Below, piece after piece: positions 46,177 through 54,896 of a stretch of 64,000 nt of DNA. Both the position numbers and the translations under genes were made by a program. Source of the stretch: Gemmatimonadaceae bacterium. Its GTDB lineage: Bacteria > Gemmatimonadota > Gemmatimonadetes > Gemmatimonadales > Gemmatimonadaceae. Location: the NCBI GenBank assembly GCA_020851035.1, contig JADZDM010000025.1, positions 62,001-126,000 of the forward strand, given 5' to 3'. How positions within the stretch are numbered: the stretch's first letter is position 1; the number at the start of each line of letters is the position of its first letter. The notes beneath the pieces are model-generated. The model searched no databases and was not told the origin of the DNA. It saw nothing but the letters and a program-made list of their open reading frames with translations.

Positions 46177-47196
46177 TCAGACGGTGTCGTAGACGACTTC
46201 GAGCGAGGCCTTGTTCGACTCCTCGCGTCCGCACATGTCGAGGAACGACGCCGGCTCGAGCACCACGTTGCGGCCGACGGTGTCGGCGGAGAACCGGTTC
46301 AGCAGCTCGTCCTGCGTGAGCGGGTGCGGGCGCACCGGCGGCGCGTCGGCCACTGCCTGTGCGAGGCCGGCGAACAGCTCGCCCCAGTCGCCGCCGGGAA
46401 TGCCGATGATCTCGTAGTTGGCGCTCTTCTTCCGGATGTCGTCGTTGGCCGGGATCTTGGCGAGGATCGGGATGCCGACCTTGTTCGCGAAGGCCTCGGC
46501 CTCGCCGGTGCCGTCATCCTTGTTGATCACCACGCCGGCCACGCCCACGTTGCCGCCCAGCTTGCGGAAATACTCCACCGCCGAGCAGACGTTGTTGGCC
46601 ACGTAGAGTGACTGCAAGTCGTTGGAGGCGACGACGATCACCTTCTGGCACATGTCGCGCGCGATCGGCAGGCCGAAGCCGCCGCAGACCACGTCGCCGA
46701 GGAAGTCCAGGAGGACGAAGTCGAAGCCCCACTCGTGGAAGCCGAGCTTCTCGAGGGTCTCGAAGCCATGGATGATGCCGCGCCCGCCGCAGCCGCGGCC
46801 GACTTCCGGTCCGCCGAGCTCCATGGCGAAGACGCCGTCGCGCTTGAAGCAGACGTCGCCGATGGCCACCTGCTCACCCGCCAGCTTCTTCTTCGAGCTC
46901 GTCTCGATGATCGTGGGGCAGGCCTTGCCGCCGAAGAGCAGCGAGGTGGTGTCGCTCTTGGGGTCGCAGCCGATCAGCAGCGTCTTGCGGCCCTGCTGTG
47001 CCATCATGTACGACAGGTTCGCCAGCGTGAAGCTCTTGCCGATGCCGCCCTTGCCGTAGATCGCGATGATCTGCGTCTCCTTCGTGACCGGACGTTCCTC
47101 AACCTGTGCCGCGTCCGGACCGGCGGCTTCGTCACGAAGCGCCTGGTGCATGGTCGCGAGCACGTCATCCTTCGCGGTGGCCTGTTGTGTGGTCAT
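46177..47196 (-). CDS. bchX: Chlorophyllide reductase ATPase BchX
   Basis: A 339-residue NifH-like iron-sulfur ATPase delivering electrons to BchYZ. The P-loop is [58 protein letters not shown] and [20 protein letters not shown] are the expected motifs. The ATG at 47196 overlaps the bchC stop (ATGA). It is clearly distinct from BchL at 29735, with the longer N-terminus typical of BchX. Confidence 0.95.
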   Translation of the reverse strand: MTTQQATAKDDVLATMHQALRDEAAGPDAAQVEERPVTKETQIIAIYGKGGIGKSFTLANLSYMMAQQGRKTLLIGCDPKSDTTSLLFGGKACPTIIETSSKKKLAGEQVAIGDVCFKRDGVFAMELGGPEVGRGCGGRGIIHGFETLEKLGFHEWGFDFVLLDFLGDVVCGGFGLPIARDMCQKVIVVASNDLQSLYVANNVCSAVEYFRKLGGNVGVAGVVINKDDGTGEAEAFANKVGIPILAKIPANDDIRKKSANYEIIGIPGGDWGELFAGLAQAVADAPPVRPHPLTQDELLNRFSADTVGRNVVLEPASFLDMCGREESNKASLEVVYDTV

Positions 47197-48152
47197 GCGG
47201 GCGAGCTCCAGTTGAGGATCATCTTGACACAATCGGGGTCACCGAACGCAGTAGCGTACGCCTGGGCTGCATCGGCAGCGGGGGCGCGGTGCGTGATGAT
47301 CCCGTCCAGCGACAGGTGCCCGTCGGTCACCATGGCCGTGACATCGGCCAGGTCGGCGGGCGTGAATTCAGCCGCGATCCGCAGCGACAAGGCGCGCATG
47401 AACGCGAGGGGGAACGCAAACGACACGGGCTCGTGGTAGAACCCGCCGAGCACGATCTCGCCATGGCGCGCCAGGCGCGGCACGAGCGCGTCGAGGATGC
47501 CGGTGGCGCCGCTGAGCTCCAGGATGGCGGCGTGGTCGCGCCGCGGATCGTGATCCGGGTGCACGACCTGGTAGCCCGTCGCGCCGCTCACGCGCGCGGG
47601 CTCGATCTCGTGGACGGTGGGTGCCGGCCCGCCGAGTGCGAGCACCAGCCGCGCGGCCAGCCGGCCGAGGGAGCCATGGCCGGTGATGAGCGAGGGGAGG
47701 GTGCCCTCGCGGTGCGTGCGCAGCGCGTGCAGCGCCGTGGCGGCCAGCGACAGCAGCACGCCGCGCTCGCCAAGACCGCGCGGGATGCGGTGCGTCCGGT
47801 CACCCGCGACCACCAGGGTCTCCGCGGCGCCGCCGAAGAGTCCGCGGGTCTCGCCGAAGCAGCGGGCGCCGGCCACGAACACCTCGTCGCCGGCCTCGCG
47901 ACCCGACCGCGGGCCGGCGTGTGTGATGGTGCCGACACTCTCGTAACCCGGGACGAGTGGATACCCGAGCCCGGGGAAGGGCGGCATCGTTCCGGTGTAC
48001 AGCAGTCGCTCGGTGCCGGTGCTGATGCCGGTGTGGTGCACGGCGATCATGACGTCGGCATCGCCGGGTTCATCGAGCGGCAACGCGCGCAGGGCGAGCG
48101 TTCTCGGTTCGTCGAACACGACAGCGAGAGAGTTCAAACGAGACGGCTCCAT
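47193..48152 (-). CDS. bchC: 3-hydroxyethyl bacteriochlorophyllide dehydrogenase BchC
   Basis: A 319-residue medium-chain dehydrogenase that oxidises the C3 hydroxyethyl group to acetyl, the last ring-A step. TGISTGTERLLYTGTMPPFP and YPLVPGYESVG are diagnostic, and TGHGSLGRLAARLVLALGG is the NAD-binding region. The ATG at 48152 is preferred; an upstream in-frame TTG at 48188 lies inside the PpsR operator and has no support. Two operators with 8 bp between them lie 31-74 bases upstream. Confidence 0.93.
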   Translation of the reverse strand: MEPSRLNSLAVVFDEPRTLALRALPLDEPGDADVMIAVHHTGISTGTERLLYTGTMPPFPGLGYPLVPGYESVGTITHAGPRSGREAGDEVFVAGARCFGETRGLFGGAAETLVVAGDRTHRIPRGLGERGVLLSLAATALHALRTHREGTLPSLITGHGSLGRLAARLVLALGGPAPTVHEIEPARVSGATGYQVVHPDHDPRRDHAAILELSGATGILDALVPRLARHGEIVLGGFYHEPVSFAFPLAFMRALSLRIAAEFTPADLADVTAMVTDGHLSLDGIITHRAPAADAAQAYATAFGDPDCVKMILNWSSPA

Positions 48153-48182
48153 CCAGCGGGTGGGATCCCGAACGGGGTATTC

Positions 48183-48200
48183 TGTCAACCTACCCGTACA
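48183..48200. promoter_or_regulatory. PpsR-type operator 1 of bchC
   Basis: TGTCAACCTACCCGTACA is an exact TGT-N12-ACA match located 31 bp before the bchC ATG. Confidence 0.78.
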
Positions 48201-48208
48201 ACAGGAGG

Positions 48209-48226
48209 CGTCAATAAAGGTTGACG
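48209..48226. promoter_or_regulatory. PpsR-type operator 2 of bchC
   Basis: CGTCAATAAAGGTTGACG is a perfect palindrome in its arms with the same N12 spacing, differing from consensus at the two outermost bases. It is exactly 8 bp from operator 1, the arrangement known at the Rhodobacter bchC promoter for cooperative CrtJ/PpsR binding. Confidence 0.68.
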
Positions 48227-48332
48227 CTTTTTCGGGCCGGGTTCTCGCCTCGGATCACGTGCCCGCGCAGGGGCGTCGCCGAGGGGGATGAAGGGGGCGG
48301 CACGCCCCGTTCCAGTCTTCGTGGGTAACCGG

Positions 48333-49544
48333 TCAGGCCTGGGCCGCGAGGATACCGGACTGAACCGGATAGCGGGTCGCGACCACGCGGGTCCGTGAGA
48401 AGCCAGCGGCCCGCAGCAGCGCCTGGTGCTGGGCCACCGTCCGCGCCCGGCCGCGCCCCATGGCGAAGAGGTAGAGGCCGAAGTACGCGTCGCCCACCCG
48501 CTCCGCGCCCCGGACGCCGGAGAACGGTTCCACCACCAGCAGGGTGCCGCCCGGCTCCAGCGCCTCGCGGGCCCGACGGAGGATCGTGAGTGCCACCTCG
48601 TCGCCATGATCCAGCAGCACGCGCACGAGTGTCACCAGGTCGGCGCCGGCCGGCAGCGGATCCGTCTGGAAGTTGCCGGCGTGGACCGTGGCCCTGCTGT
48701 CGAGTCCGGTGCTGGCGAGCGCAGCGCGGGCGTGGACCGCCACGGCGGGCAGGTCGAACAGCATCAGCTCGAGATTCGGGGCCTTCTCGCCCATCAGGCT
48801 GAGGAACGCCCCGATCCCGCCACCTACGTCCAGCAGCCGACGGTGCGACGCCACGGGATAGGCATCCATGACCTCCTCGGCCAGCGGCGGCACCGTCGCC
48901 GCCATGAGGTCGCTGTATCGGGCGGCGGCGGCCGGGTCCACGTCCTCGGGGCGGCCCGCCTCGCCGTACGGGAAGTAGGCGGCGATGGCCGTCTGGCTGC
49001 GCCGGGGGTCGCGCAGCATGGCCACCGGGTCCAGCAGGTCACGGTAGAGGAGCTGGTTGTGCTCGATCAGCTTCTCGAGCCCCGTGTTCGGGGCGATCGA
49101 GGCACCGTTGACCGTCAGGCGCCAGCGGCCGTCCTCGGTGGCCTCGAGCAGGTCCAGTGCCTTGCACGCATGCACCAGGCGTTCCGTCCCCTCGATCGGG
49201 AGCCCGACGGCCGTGGCGATCTCGACCATGGTGAGCGGGCCGTTCCGAAGCTTCCCGAACAGGTTGAGCTGGATGCCGGCGTAGAGGACCTGCGAATAGA
49301 CGAAGCCGCTGCAGAGGTCGAACAGCTCGCGGGCGTGACGGCGGGCGATGAAGCGGGTGAGGAAGAACGAGCCCGCCCAGCGCTGGAAGCCCGGTGAGGC
49401 CGCCATCCGGTTCCGCCAGTCGGCGATCCGGTCCTTGATCGAGAGCGGGGCCCCGGCCGATTCGGTGCGTGGGCGGACGCCGGTGACCCCGGACGAGACA
49501 GCGGCGGCGGCCGCGCCGGCGGCGGGCTTGGGGCGGTCAGACAT
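48333..49544 (-). CDS. crtF: Carotenoid O-methyltransferase CrtF
   Basis: A 403-residue SAM-dependent methyltransferase of the hydroxyneurosporene/acetylserotonin type. FFLTRFIARRHARELFDLCSGFVYSQ is the CrtF opening of the dimerisation domain; the SAM-binding motif is RRLLDVGGGIGAFLSLMG, and the later LLDHGDEVALTILRRAREAL holds the catalytic region. It is upstream of bchCXYZ, as in purple bacteria. The exact acceptor (1-hydroxy or another hydroxyl of the native carotenoid) cannot be told. BchU-type C20 methyltransferases are related; the neighbourhood favours CrtF. The 175-bp gap to bchI carries two PpsR-like sites. Confidence 0.82.
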   Translation of the reverse strand: MSDRPKPAAGAAAAAVSSGVTGVRPRTESAGAPLSIKDRIADWRNRMAASPGFQRWAGSFFLTRFIARRHARELFDLCSGFVYSQVLYAGIQLNLFGKLRNGPLTMVEIATAVGLPIEGTERLVHACKALDLLEATEDGRWRLTVNGASIAPNTGLEKLIEHNQLLYRDLLDPVAMLRDPRRSQTAIAAYFPYGEAGRPEDVDPAAAARYSDLMAATVPPLAEEVMDAYPVASHRRLLDVGGGIGAFLSLMGEKAPNLELMLFDLPAVAVHARAALASTGLDSRATVHAGNFQTDPLPAGADLVTLVRVLLDHGDEVALTILRRAREALEPGGTLLVVEPFSGVRGAERVGDAYFGLYLFAMGRGRARTVAQHQALLRAAGFSRTRVVATRYPVQSGILAAQA

Positions 49545-49618
49545 GAAAATGCGGTGGTCCTGTCAGCAAGGGGGGCGCCACGCGGCCGAACGGACTTTTG
49601 CCTGCCGCGCTGCTGCTC

Positions 49619-49636
49619 TGTGATGCAGGCGCAACA
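49619..49636. promoter_or_regulatory. PpsR-type operator between crtF and bchI
   Basis: TGTGATGCAGGCGCAACA is an exact TGT-N12-ACA match in the divergent crtF/bchI promoter region. The inner arm bases (TGTGA/CAACA) are weaker than at bchF. Confidence 0.55.
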
Positions 49637-49643
49637 CGCACTC

Positions 49644-49661
49644 TGTCAAGCTTGCTGGACG
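49644..49661. promoter_or_regulatory. Second PpsR-like site between crtF and bchI
   Basis: TGTCAAGCTTGCTGGACG fits TGTCA-N8-TGACA except two bases. It is 7 bp from the first site, close to the 8-bp spacing at bchC and bchG. Confidence 0.5.
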
Positions 49662-49719
49662 GTGGGGGAGGGGGCACCTTCTGAACAGACAGGGCTGATT
49701 CACCGTTTCCGGGGACCGT

Positions 49720-50757
49720 GTGCGCGTTGCCTTTCCGTTCAGTGCGATCGTAGGGCAGGAACAGATGAAGCTGGCACTCCTCATCGCGACCGTCGACCCG
49801 TCGGTGGGGGGCGTCCTGGTGCTGGGCGACCGTGGCACGGGCAAGTCGACGGTGGTGCGTGCGCTGCCGGCGCTGCTGCCCGGCATGAAGGCGGTGGAGG
49901 GGTGCCGCTACGGCTGCGATCCCGCCGCCAACGGTGCGCGCTGTGACGAGTGCCGGGAGCGTGCCCTGCACGTGGCGCGTGGCAAGCTGCCCGTCACGGA
50001 GAAGCGCGTCCCCGTCATCGACCTCCCCCTCGGTGCCACCGAGGACAGGGTGGTCGGCGCACTCGACATCGAGAAGGCGCTGCGCAACGGCGAGAAGGCG
50101 TTCGAGCCCGGCCTCCTGGCGCGCGCGCATCGCGGGTTCCTCTACGTGGACGAGGTGAACCTGCTCGAGGATCACCTCGTGGACCTGCTGCTCGACGTGG
50201 CACAGACGGGCGAGAACGTGGTGGAGCGCGACGGCGTGAGCGTGCGGCATCCCGCCCGCTTCGTGCTCGTCGGCAGCGGCAACCCAGAGGAGGGCGACCT
50301 CCGGCCGCAGCTGCTCGACCGGATCGGCCTGAGCGTGGAAGTGCGCACCAGTGACGACGTGGGGCAGCGGGTGGAGGTGATCCGCCGCCGTGATGCGTAC
50401 GAGCGCGACACGAGTGCCTTCCTCGCGCACTGGGAGGCCGCGGACGGGGCGGTGCGCACGCGCATCCTCGCGGCGCGCAAGCGCCTGCCGGCGGTGCAGG
50501 TGCCGGATGCGGTGCTGCACAAGGCGGTGCAACTCTGTGTGGAGCTGGGCACCGATGGTGTGCGCGGCGAACTCACGCTGCTGCGTGCGGCGCGTGCGGC
50601 GGCAGCGCTCGACGGGCACAAGGTCGTGACCGACGCCCACATCAAGGCGGTGGCACCGATGGCGCTGCGCCATCGCCTGCGCCGCAACGTGCTCGACGAG
50701 GGCGGCAGCGGCACGCGCGTGGCGCGGGCGATCACGGCGATCTACGGCGCGGCGTGA
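49720..50757 (+). CDS. bchI: Magnesium chelatase ATPase subunit BchI
   Basis: A 345-residue AAA+ ATPase that powers Mg2+ insertion. It opens MRVAFPFSAIVGQEQMKLAL; Walker A is LGDRGTGKSTVVRAL; the family insert with cysteines (EGCRYGCDPAANGARCDECR) and the Walker B region FLYVDEVNLLEDHLVD are present. The GTG at 49720 is followed directly by the conserved core, so a start further downstream would damage it. It overlaps bchD by one base (TGATG). Confidence 0.95.
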   Translation: MRVAFPFSAIVGQEQMKLALLIATVDPSVGGVLVLGDRGTGKSTVVRALPALLPGMKAVEGCRYGCDPAANGARCDECRERALHVARGKLPVTEKRVPVIDLPLGATEDRVVGALDIEKALRNGEKAFEPGLLARAHRGFLYVDEVNLLEDHLVDLLLDVAQTGENVVERDGVSVRHPARFVLVGSGNPEEGDLRPQLLDRIGLSVEVRTSDDVGQRVEVIRRRDAYERDTSAFLAHWEAADGAVRTRILAARKRLPAVQVPDAVLHKAVQLCVELGTDGVRGELTLLRAARAAAALDGHKVVTDAHIKAVAPMALRHRLRRNVLDEGGSGTRVARAITAIYGAA

Positions 50758-52544
50758 TGACGGCGGCGGTGCCGGTGGCGGGTGCGCAGGACGGTGCCGT
50801 GGCTGCGGCACGCGCGCGCGCTGCCGCGGCGCTGTGTGTGGTGGCCGTCGCCGGTCGCGAGATCGGCGGGATCGTGCTGCGGGATTCGTCGGCGGGAGCA
50901 CAGCAGTGGATCGCCGCCCTGCGCAGCGTGCTTCCTGCCTCGGTGCGCGTGCTGCGCCTGCCCGCCTCCGCCACCGACGATCGCATCTTCGGCGGGCTGG
51001 ACCTGGCCGCGACCATCGCCACGGGCAGCCCGGTGGCGGAACGTGGCGTGGTGGCGGAGGCGCACGGGGGTGTGGTGGTGATTCCCCTCATCGAGCGCAT
51101 GCCGGTGGCGACGCAGGCGCGCCTCGGCGCGGTGCTCGACACCGGCGTGGCCACCGTGCTGCGGGATGGCGTGCGCGCGTCGTTCCCGGCGGAGTTCACG
51201 CTCATCGCCATCGACGAGAGCGAGGAGGAGGTGTGGGGCGTGGCGGCGCCGTTGCGTGACCGGCTGGCCCTGGTGCTGGACGGCGACGTGCGCGTGGACG
51301 AGGCGATGCTGCCGCCGGCGGCGACGGTGGCGGCGGCGCGTGCCATGCTGTCGCACGTGTTTGCGTCGGACGACGTGATGGTCGGCATCGGGACGATGTG
51401 CGTGGCGTTCGGCATCGCCTCGGATCGTGCGCCGCGGCAGGCGCTGTGGACCGCGCGTGCGCTGGCCGCGCTCGATTCGCGCCGCGACGTGGAGGAGGCG
51501 GACGTGGCGCTGGCGGCGCAGCTCGTGCTGGCGCCCCGCGCGACGCGCATGCCCGCGCCGCCGCCGGATGAGGACGAGCCGGAACAGGAGCAACCGCCCG
51601 AGCCGTCGCCGCCGGAGCCGACATCGTCCGACACGCCGCCGGACAGTCCCGATGACCGGCCGATGGAGGACCGCCTGGTGGACGCCGTGACGGCCGCGAT
51701 TCCCCCGGAACTGCTGGCCGAGTTGCTGGCACGGGCGAACCGGCCGAGCCAGGAGCTGGGGCGTGCGGGGGCGGAGAAGGAGAGCTGGATCCGTGGCCGG
51801 CAGGTGGCGGCGCGGCGCGGCAAGCCGGATGGTGTGCGCCGGCTGCACGTGCTCGAGACGCTGCGTGCGGCGGCGCCATGGCAGCGTGCGCGTGCGCGGG
51901 CGGCGGCCACGCGGGAGCTGCCGGTGCGGTCGCTGATCGTGGAGCGCGACGACTTCCGGATCCGTCGCTACGTGGAGCGCGCCGGCACGGCAGTGATCTT
52001 CGTGGTCGATGCGTCGGGGAGCGCCGCCGCGCAGCGGCTGGGCGAGGCGAAGGGGGCGGTGGAGGCGCTGCTGGCCGAGAGCTATGCGCGGCGCGACCGG
52101 GTGTCGTTGATCGCATTCCGGGGCACCACCGCCGAGATGCTGCTGCCGCCCACGCGGGCGCTGGCGCGGGCGCGGAAGCTGCTGGCCTCGCTGCCGGGGG
52201 GTGGTGGCACGCCGCTGGCGACGGCGATCGACATGGCGGTGACGGCGGGCGTGGCGGCGCGCCGATCCGGCACGCTGCCGGTGGTGGTGTTCCTCACCGA
52301 CGGGCGCGCGAACGTGGCGCGCGACGGGAAGGGTGGGCGCACCGAGTCGATGCGTGATGCGCTGGACGCGGCGGCGACGTTCCGTGCCAGCAACCTGGCC
52401 TGCGTGGTGATCGACACGTCGCCACGCCCGGAGCCGATGGCGCGGAAGGTGGCGGAGGCGATGGGGGCTCGGTACGTGCCGCTGCCGGTGGTGGATGCGC
52501 GCGCGATCGCGGGTGCCGTGCAACTGGCGAAGGAGGTCGGGTGA
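50757..52544 (+). CDS. bchD: Magnesium chelatase subunit BchD
   Basis: A 595-residue platform subunit: an inactive AAA+ domain at the N-terminus (no intact Walker A; GGLDLAATIATGSPVAERGV aligns to the AAA core), a Pro/acidic linker (about 262-300), and a C-terminal integrin-I domain with the MIDAS motif FVVDASGSAA and FLTDGRANVA. The ATG at 50757 is preferred to the GTG at 50754. It forms the motor with BchI and acts on BchH. puhE follows with a GTGA overlap. Confidence 0.94.
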   Translation: MTAAVPVAGAQDGAVAAARARAAAALCVVAVAGREIGGIVLRDSSAGAQQWIAALRSVLPASVRVLRLPASATDDRIFGGLDLAATIATGSPVAERGVVAEAHGGVVVIPLIERMPVATQARLGAVLDTGVATVLRDGVRASFPAEFTLIAIDESEEEVWGVAAPLRDRLALVLDGDVRVDEAMLPPAATVAAARAMLSHVFASDDVMVGIGTMCVAFGIASDRAPRQALWTARALAALDSRRDVEEADVALAAQLVLAPRATRMPAPPPDEDEPEQEQPPEPSPPEPTSSDTPPDSPDDRPMEDRLVDAVTAAIPPELLAELLARANRPSQELGRAGAEKESWIRGRQVAARRGKPDGVRRLHVLETLRAAAPWQRARARAAATRELPVRSLIVERDDFRIRRYVERAGTAVIFVVDASGSAAAQRLGEAKGAVEALLAESYARRDRVSLIAFRGTTAEMLLPPTRALARARKLLASLPGGGGTPLATAIDMAVTAGVAARRSGTLPVVVFLTDGRANVARDGKGGRTESMRDALDAAATFRASNLACVVIDTSPRPEPMARKVAEAMGARYVPLPVVDARAIAGAVQLAKEVG

Positions 52545-53395
52545 CGCCGCCGCGGGACGTGCCGGTGGCACCACACGCGGCGGATCGGGCGCCGGAGACG
52601 ACGGGGCGCCGCGGCTGGATCGCGCGGGCGCGGGAACACTGGAGCGCGGTGGGGAAGGGGACGCTGGCGGTGGTCGGCTTCTGGTGGCTGGTGACGGGGG
52701 TGATCGTCGCGCTGCAGCGGAACGAGTGGACGAAGCTGGCGGCGTGGGTGATCTCGACCGGGGTGGCGATCTGGGCGACGTACGTGGTCCACGCGGAGCG
52801 GGAGCGCCGGACGCCGAGTGCGGCGCGGCGGACGTTCCTCGCCAGCACCGCGATCTGGATGTGGATCAATGTCGGGTTGTACGGCGGCTGGATCGTCGGG
52901 CCGTCGCAGGCGGCGAGCGCGGCGGGGGAGCCGACGGTGCTGCGCGCGGCGGAGGCGGTGGTGTCGCTGCTGTGGCACGAGCTGCTCTGCGTGCTGATCC
53001 TGTTCGTGAGCTGGCTGCACGTGCGCACGTCGCCGAACCGGCTGTCTTTCCAGGCGCTGCTCACGTACTGGGCGGTGCTCCAGGTGGCGAAGCTGAACAT
53101 CTTCCTCGGGGTGGCGAATCCCGGGGCGCGGTTCCTGCCGCCGCACCTGCAGTTCCTGCTGTCCTACTATGGCCCGCCGGAGAACACCGGCTGGCTGCCG
53201 GTGTCGTTCTTCACGGCGATGGGGATCGCGCTGATCTTCTGGTGGCGCGGCTGGCAGGCGCAGGATGCGTTCCTGCGGCAGGGGCGGGCGCTGCTGGCGA
53301 TGCTGGTGGCGCTGGCCGCAGTGGAGTATGCGCTGCTGGGGGTGCACAGCGATGCGCCGCTGTGGGAGGTGTTCCTGAAGGCACGCGGGTTCTAG
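52541..53395 (+). CDS. puhE: Photosynthetic complex assembly protein PuhE (DUF3623)
   Basis: A 284-residue protein with about seven membrane helices. FLASTAIWMWINVGLYGGWI, SLLWHELLCVLILFVSWLHV and the PHLQFLLSYYGPP region fit the PuhE/DUF3623 family, which supports reaction-centre assembly. It starts at GTG 52541 within the bchD stop. Its TAG stop (53393-53395) is part of the CTAG duplicated by a MITE-like insertion, so the native C-terminus may have been slightly altered. Confidence 0.9.
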   Translation: MTPPRDVPVAPHAADRAPETTGRRGWIARAREHWSAVGKGTLAVVGFWWLVTGVIVALQRNEWTKLAAWVISTGVAIWATYVVHAERERRTPSAARRTFLASTAIWMWINVGLYGGWIVGPSQAASAAGEPTVLRAAEAVVSLLWHELLCVLILFVSWLHVRTSPNRLSFQALLTYWAVLQVAKLNIFLGVANPGARFLPPHLQFLLSYYGPPENTGWLPVSFFTAMGIALIFWWRGWQAQDAFLRQGRALLAMLVALAAVEYALLGVHSDAPLWEVFLKARGF

Positions 53396-53553
53396 TGGCG
53401 TGTAATCGAAGTTCCGGACGCAGTCGCCGGTCGGGGCATCCCGGCTGGCGGCATTGAAGATCCTCGCAATACCGCCGGTATTGCTGCGGTTTTCGGCTGG
53501 CCAGCCAGGCGCCGCATCCGGCTTTGTGCTATCCGAACTTCGATTACACGCCA
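53396..53553. mobile_element. MITE-like element with CTAG target duplication
   Basis: A 158-bp element bounded by inverted ends of about 22 bp (TGGCGTGTAATCGAAGTTC at 53396, complement ending 53553; one extra C in the left arm). It is flanked by CTAG at 53392-53395 and 53554-53557. The interior is non-coding and contains a perfect nested hairpin GCAATACC/GGTATTGC (53466-53484) and other partial palindromes. No transposase is encoded. It would fold into a long hairpin in RNA at the end of the bchID-puhE transcript. Confidence 0.85.
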
Positions 53554-53579
53554 CTAGTCGCGACGGTCTCCGGAGGTCG

Positions 53580-53612
53580 TGGAAGATCGTGAACCTTGTT
53601 GAAGGTCTTCCA
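53580..53612. terminator. Possible bidirectional terminator hairpin
   Basis: TGGAAGATC pairs with GGTCTTCCA (one mismatch) around a 15-base loop in the short gap between the convergent puhE side and the first FtsX gene. There is no T-run on either side, so termination strength is uncertain. Confidence 0.35.
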
Positions 53613-53630
53613 TGAAAGCGACGGAAGGCG

Positions 53631-54884
53631 TCACTCGTACCGCAGCGCCTCCACCGGATCCCGCCGCGCGGCGCGATTCGCCGGGATCAGCCCGAACAAC
53701 ATCCCGACCACGATCGACGACACCACGGCCACCAGCGTCAGCGTCACCGGGAAGCCGGTCGAGATGTCGAGCAGCATCGTCACCAGCCAGCCCAGCGCGG
53801 CACCGGTGAGCACGCCGATCACGCCGCCGATGCCGGTCAGCGTCGCGGCCTCAACGAGGAATTGCGTCCGGATGTCGCCGGTCGTCGCCCCCAGCGCCTT
53901 CCGCAAGCCGATCTCCTTCGTGCGGTCGGTGACCGACACCATCATGATCGCCATCACGCCGATGCCGCCCACCATCAGTGCCACGCTCGAGAGCACGATC
54001 AGCACCAGGAAGAACACGCTGGTCAGGCTGTTGAAGGTGTCCAGCACCTGGTCCTGCGTGACGAGGTCGAAGGTGTTGAGGTCGCGCGGCCGCAGCTTGC
54101 GCCCGCTGCGCAGCGCGACCGTCACGCTCGCCTGCGCATCCGCGACGGTCACGCCGGCGCGCGGCTTCACGGGGATCCAGAGCCCATTCGTCTTGTCCAG
54201 CTGGAACTGCGTGTCGAGCATGCGGAACGGCACGATCGCGCCGATCTCGGAGCCGGGGGGCGAGAAGATGTTGGCGGGCTGGATGTAGACGCCGATCACG
54301 CGCGCCGGCCGCCCACCCACACGCACCGTCTTGCCCAGCGGGTCGATGCGGCCGAAGACCTTGTCGGCGATCGCATCGCGCAGCACCACCACCGCGTCGC
54401 CACTCGCCACCTCGGCGCGCGTGAACCAGCGCCCGGACGCGAGCTCGCCGCCCTGGATGGCCGTGAAGCCCTCGTCGGCGCCGAACACGGACACGCTCTG
54501 GGTGCGCGTCCCCTCGTACTCCACCCGGACCAGCGTCTGGCCCCAGAGTGACGCATACTGGATCTCCGGCAGCGCACGGATCCGGGCCGCCTCCTCCTCG
54601 ACCAGGTCGGGCCGGATGCGGATGTGCTTCGGCAGCCGGTTCGGGTCGACCGGCGTCTGCGAGAACACCTTCAGCACGTAGAAGGTCGTCGGGCCGGCCA
54701 CCTCGATCGAGTGCACGATCTGGTCCCGGATGCCCTGCACGAGGCTCGCCATGGTCATCACCGTGGAGACGCCGATCACCACGCCGAGGATCGTGAGCGC
54801 CGACCGGAGCTTGCTGGCGCGGATCGCCGCCACGGCGACGGCGATGTTCTGCCCGAGCTGCGTGATCACGCGCGTCGCACTCAT
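53631..54884 (-). CDS. FtsX/MacB-type ABC permease 1
   Basis: A 417-residue permease: one N-terminal helix (ILGVVIGVSTVMTMASLVQG, about 33-52), a large periplasmic MacB-PCD domain, then three helices with GGIGVMAIMMVSVTDRTKEI and GLRKALGATTGDIRTQFLVE, the FtsX core. It is the most distal of four related permeases, all on the - strand. Its ending RRDPVEALRYE is the standard C-terminal motif. It should pair with the ATPase at 58734. Confidence 0.88.
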   Translation of the reverse strand: MSATRVITQLGQNIAVAVAAIRASKLRSALTILGVVIGVSTVMTMASLVQGIRDQIVHSIEVAGPTTFYVLKVFSQTPVDPNRLPKHIRIRPDLVEEEAARIRALPEIQYASLWGQTLVRVEYEGTRTQSVSVFGADEGFTAIQGGELASGRWFTRAEVASGDAVVVLRDAIADKVFGRIDPLGKTVRVGGRPARVIGVYIQPANIFSPPGSEIGAIVPFRMLDTQFQLDKTNGLWIPVKPRAGVTVADAQASVTVALRSGRKLRPRDLNTFDLVTQDQVLDTFNSLTSVFFLVLIVLSSVALMVGGIGVMAIMMVSVTDRTKEIGLRKALGATTGDIRTQFLVEAATLTGIGGVIGVLTGAALGWLVTMLLDISTGFPVTLTLVAVVSSIVVGMLFGLIPANRAARRDPVEALRYE

Positions 54885-54896
54885 CGGCCGGCCTCC

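Noticed and set aside
48209-48235. Rho-independent terminator (palindrome followed by TTTTT)
   Set aside because: The T-run lies on the + strand, but both neighbouring genes run on the - strand. The palindrome fits a PpsR operator with the correct spacing to its partner better.
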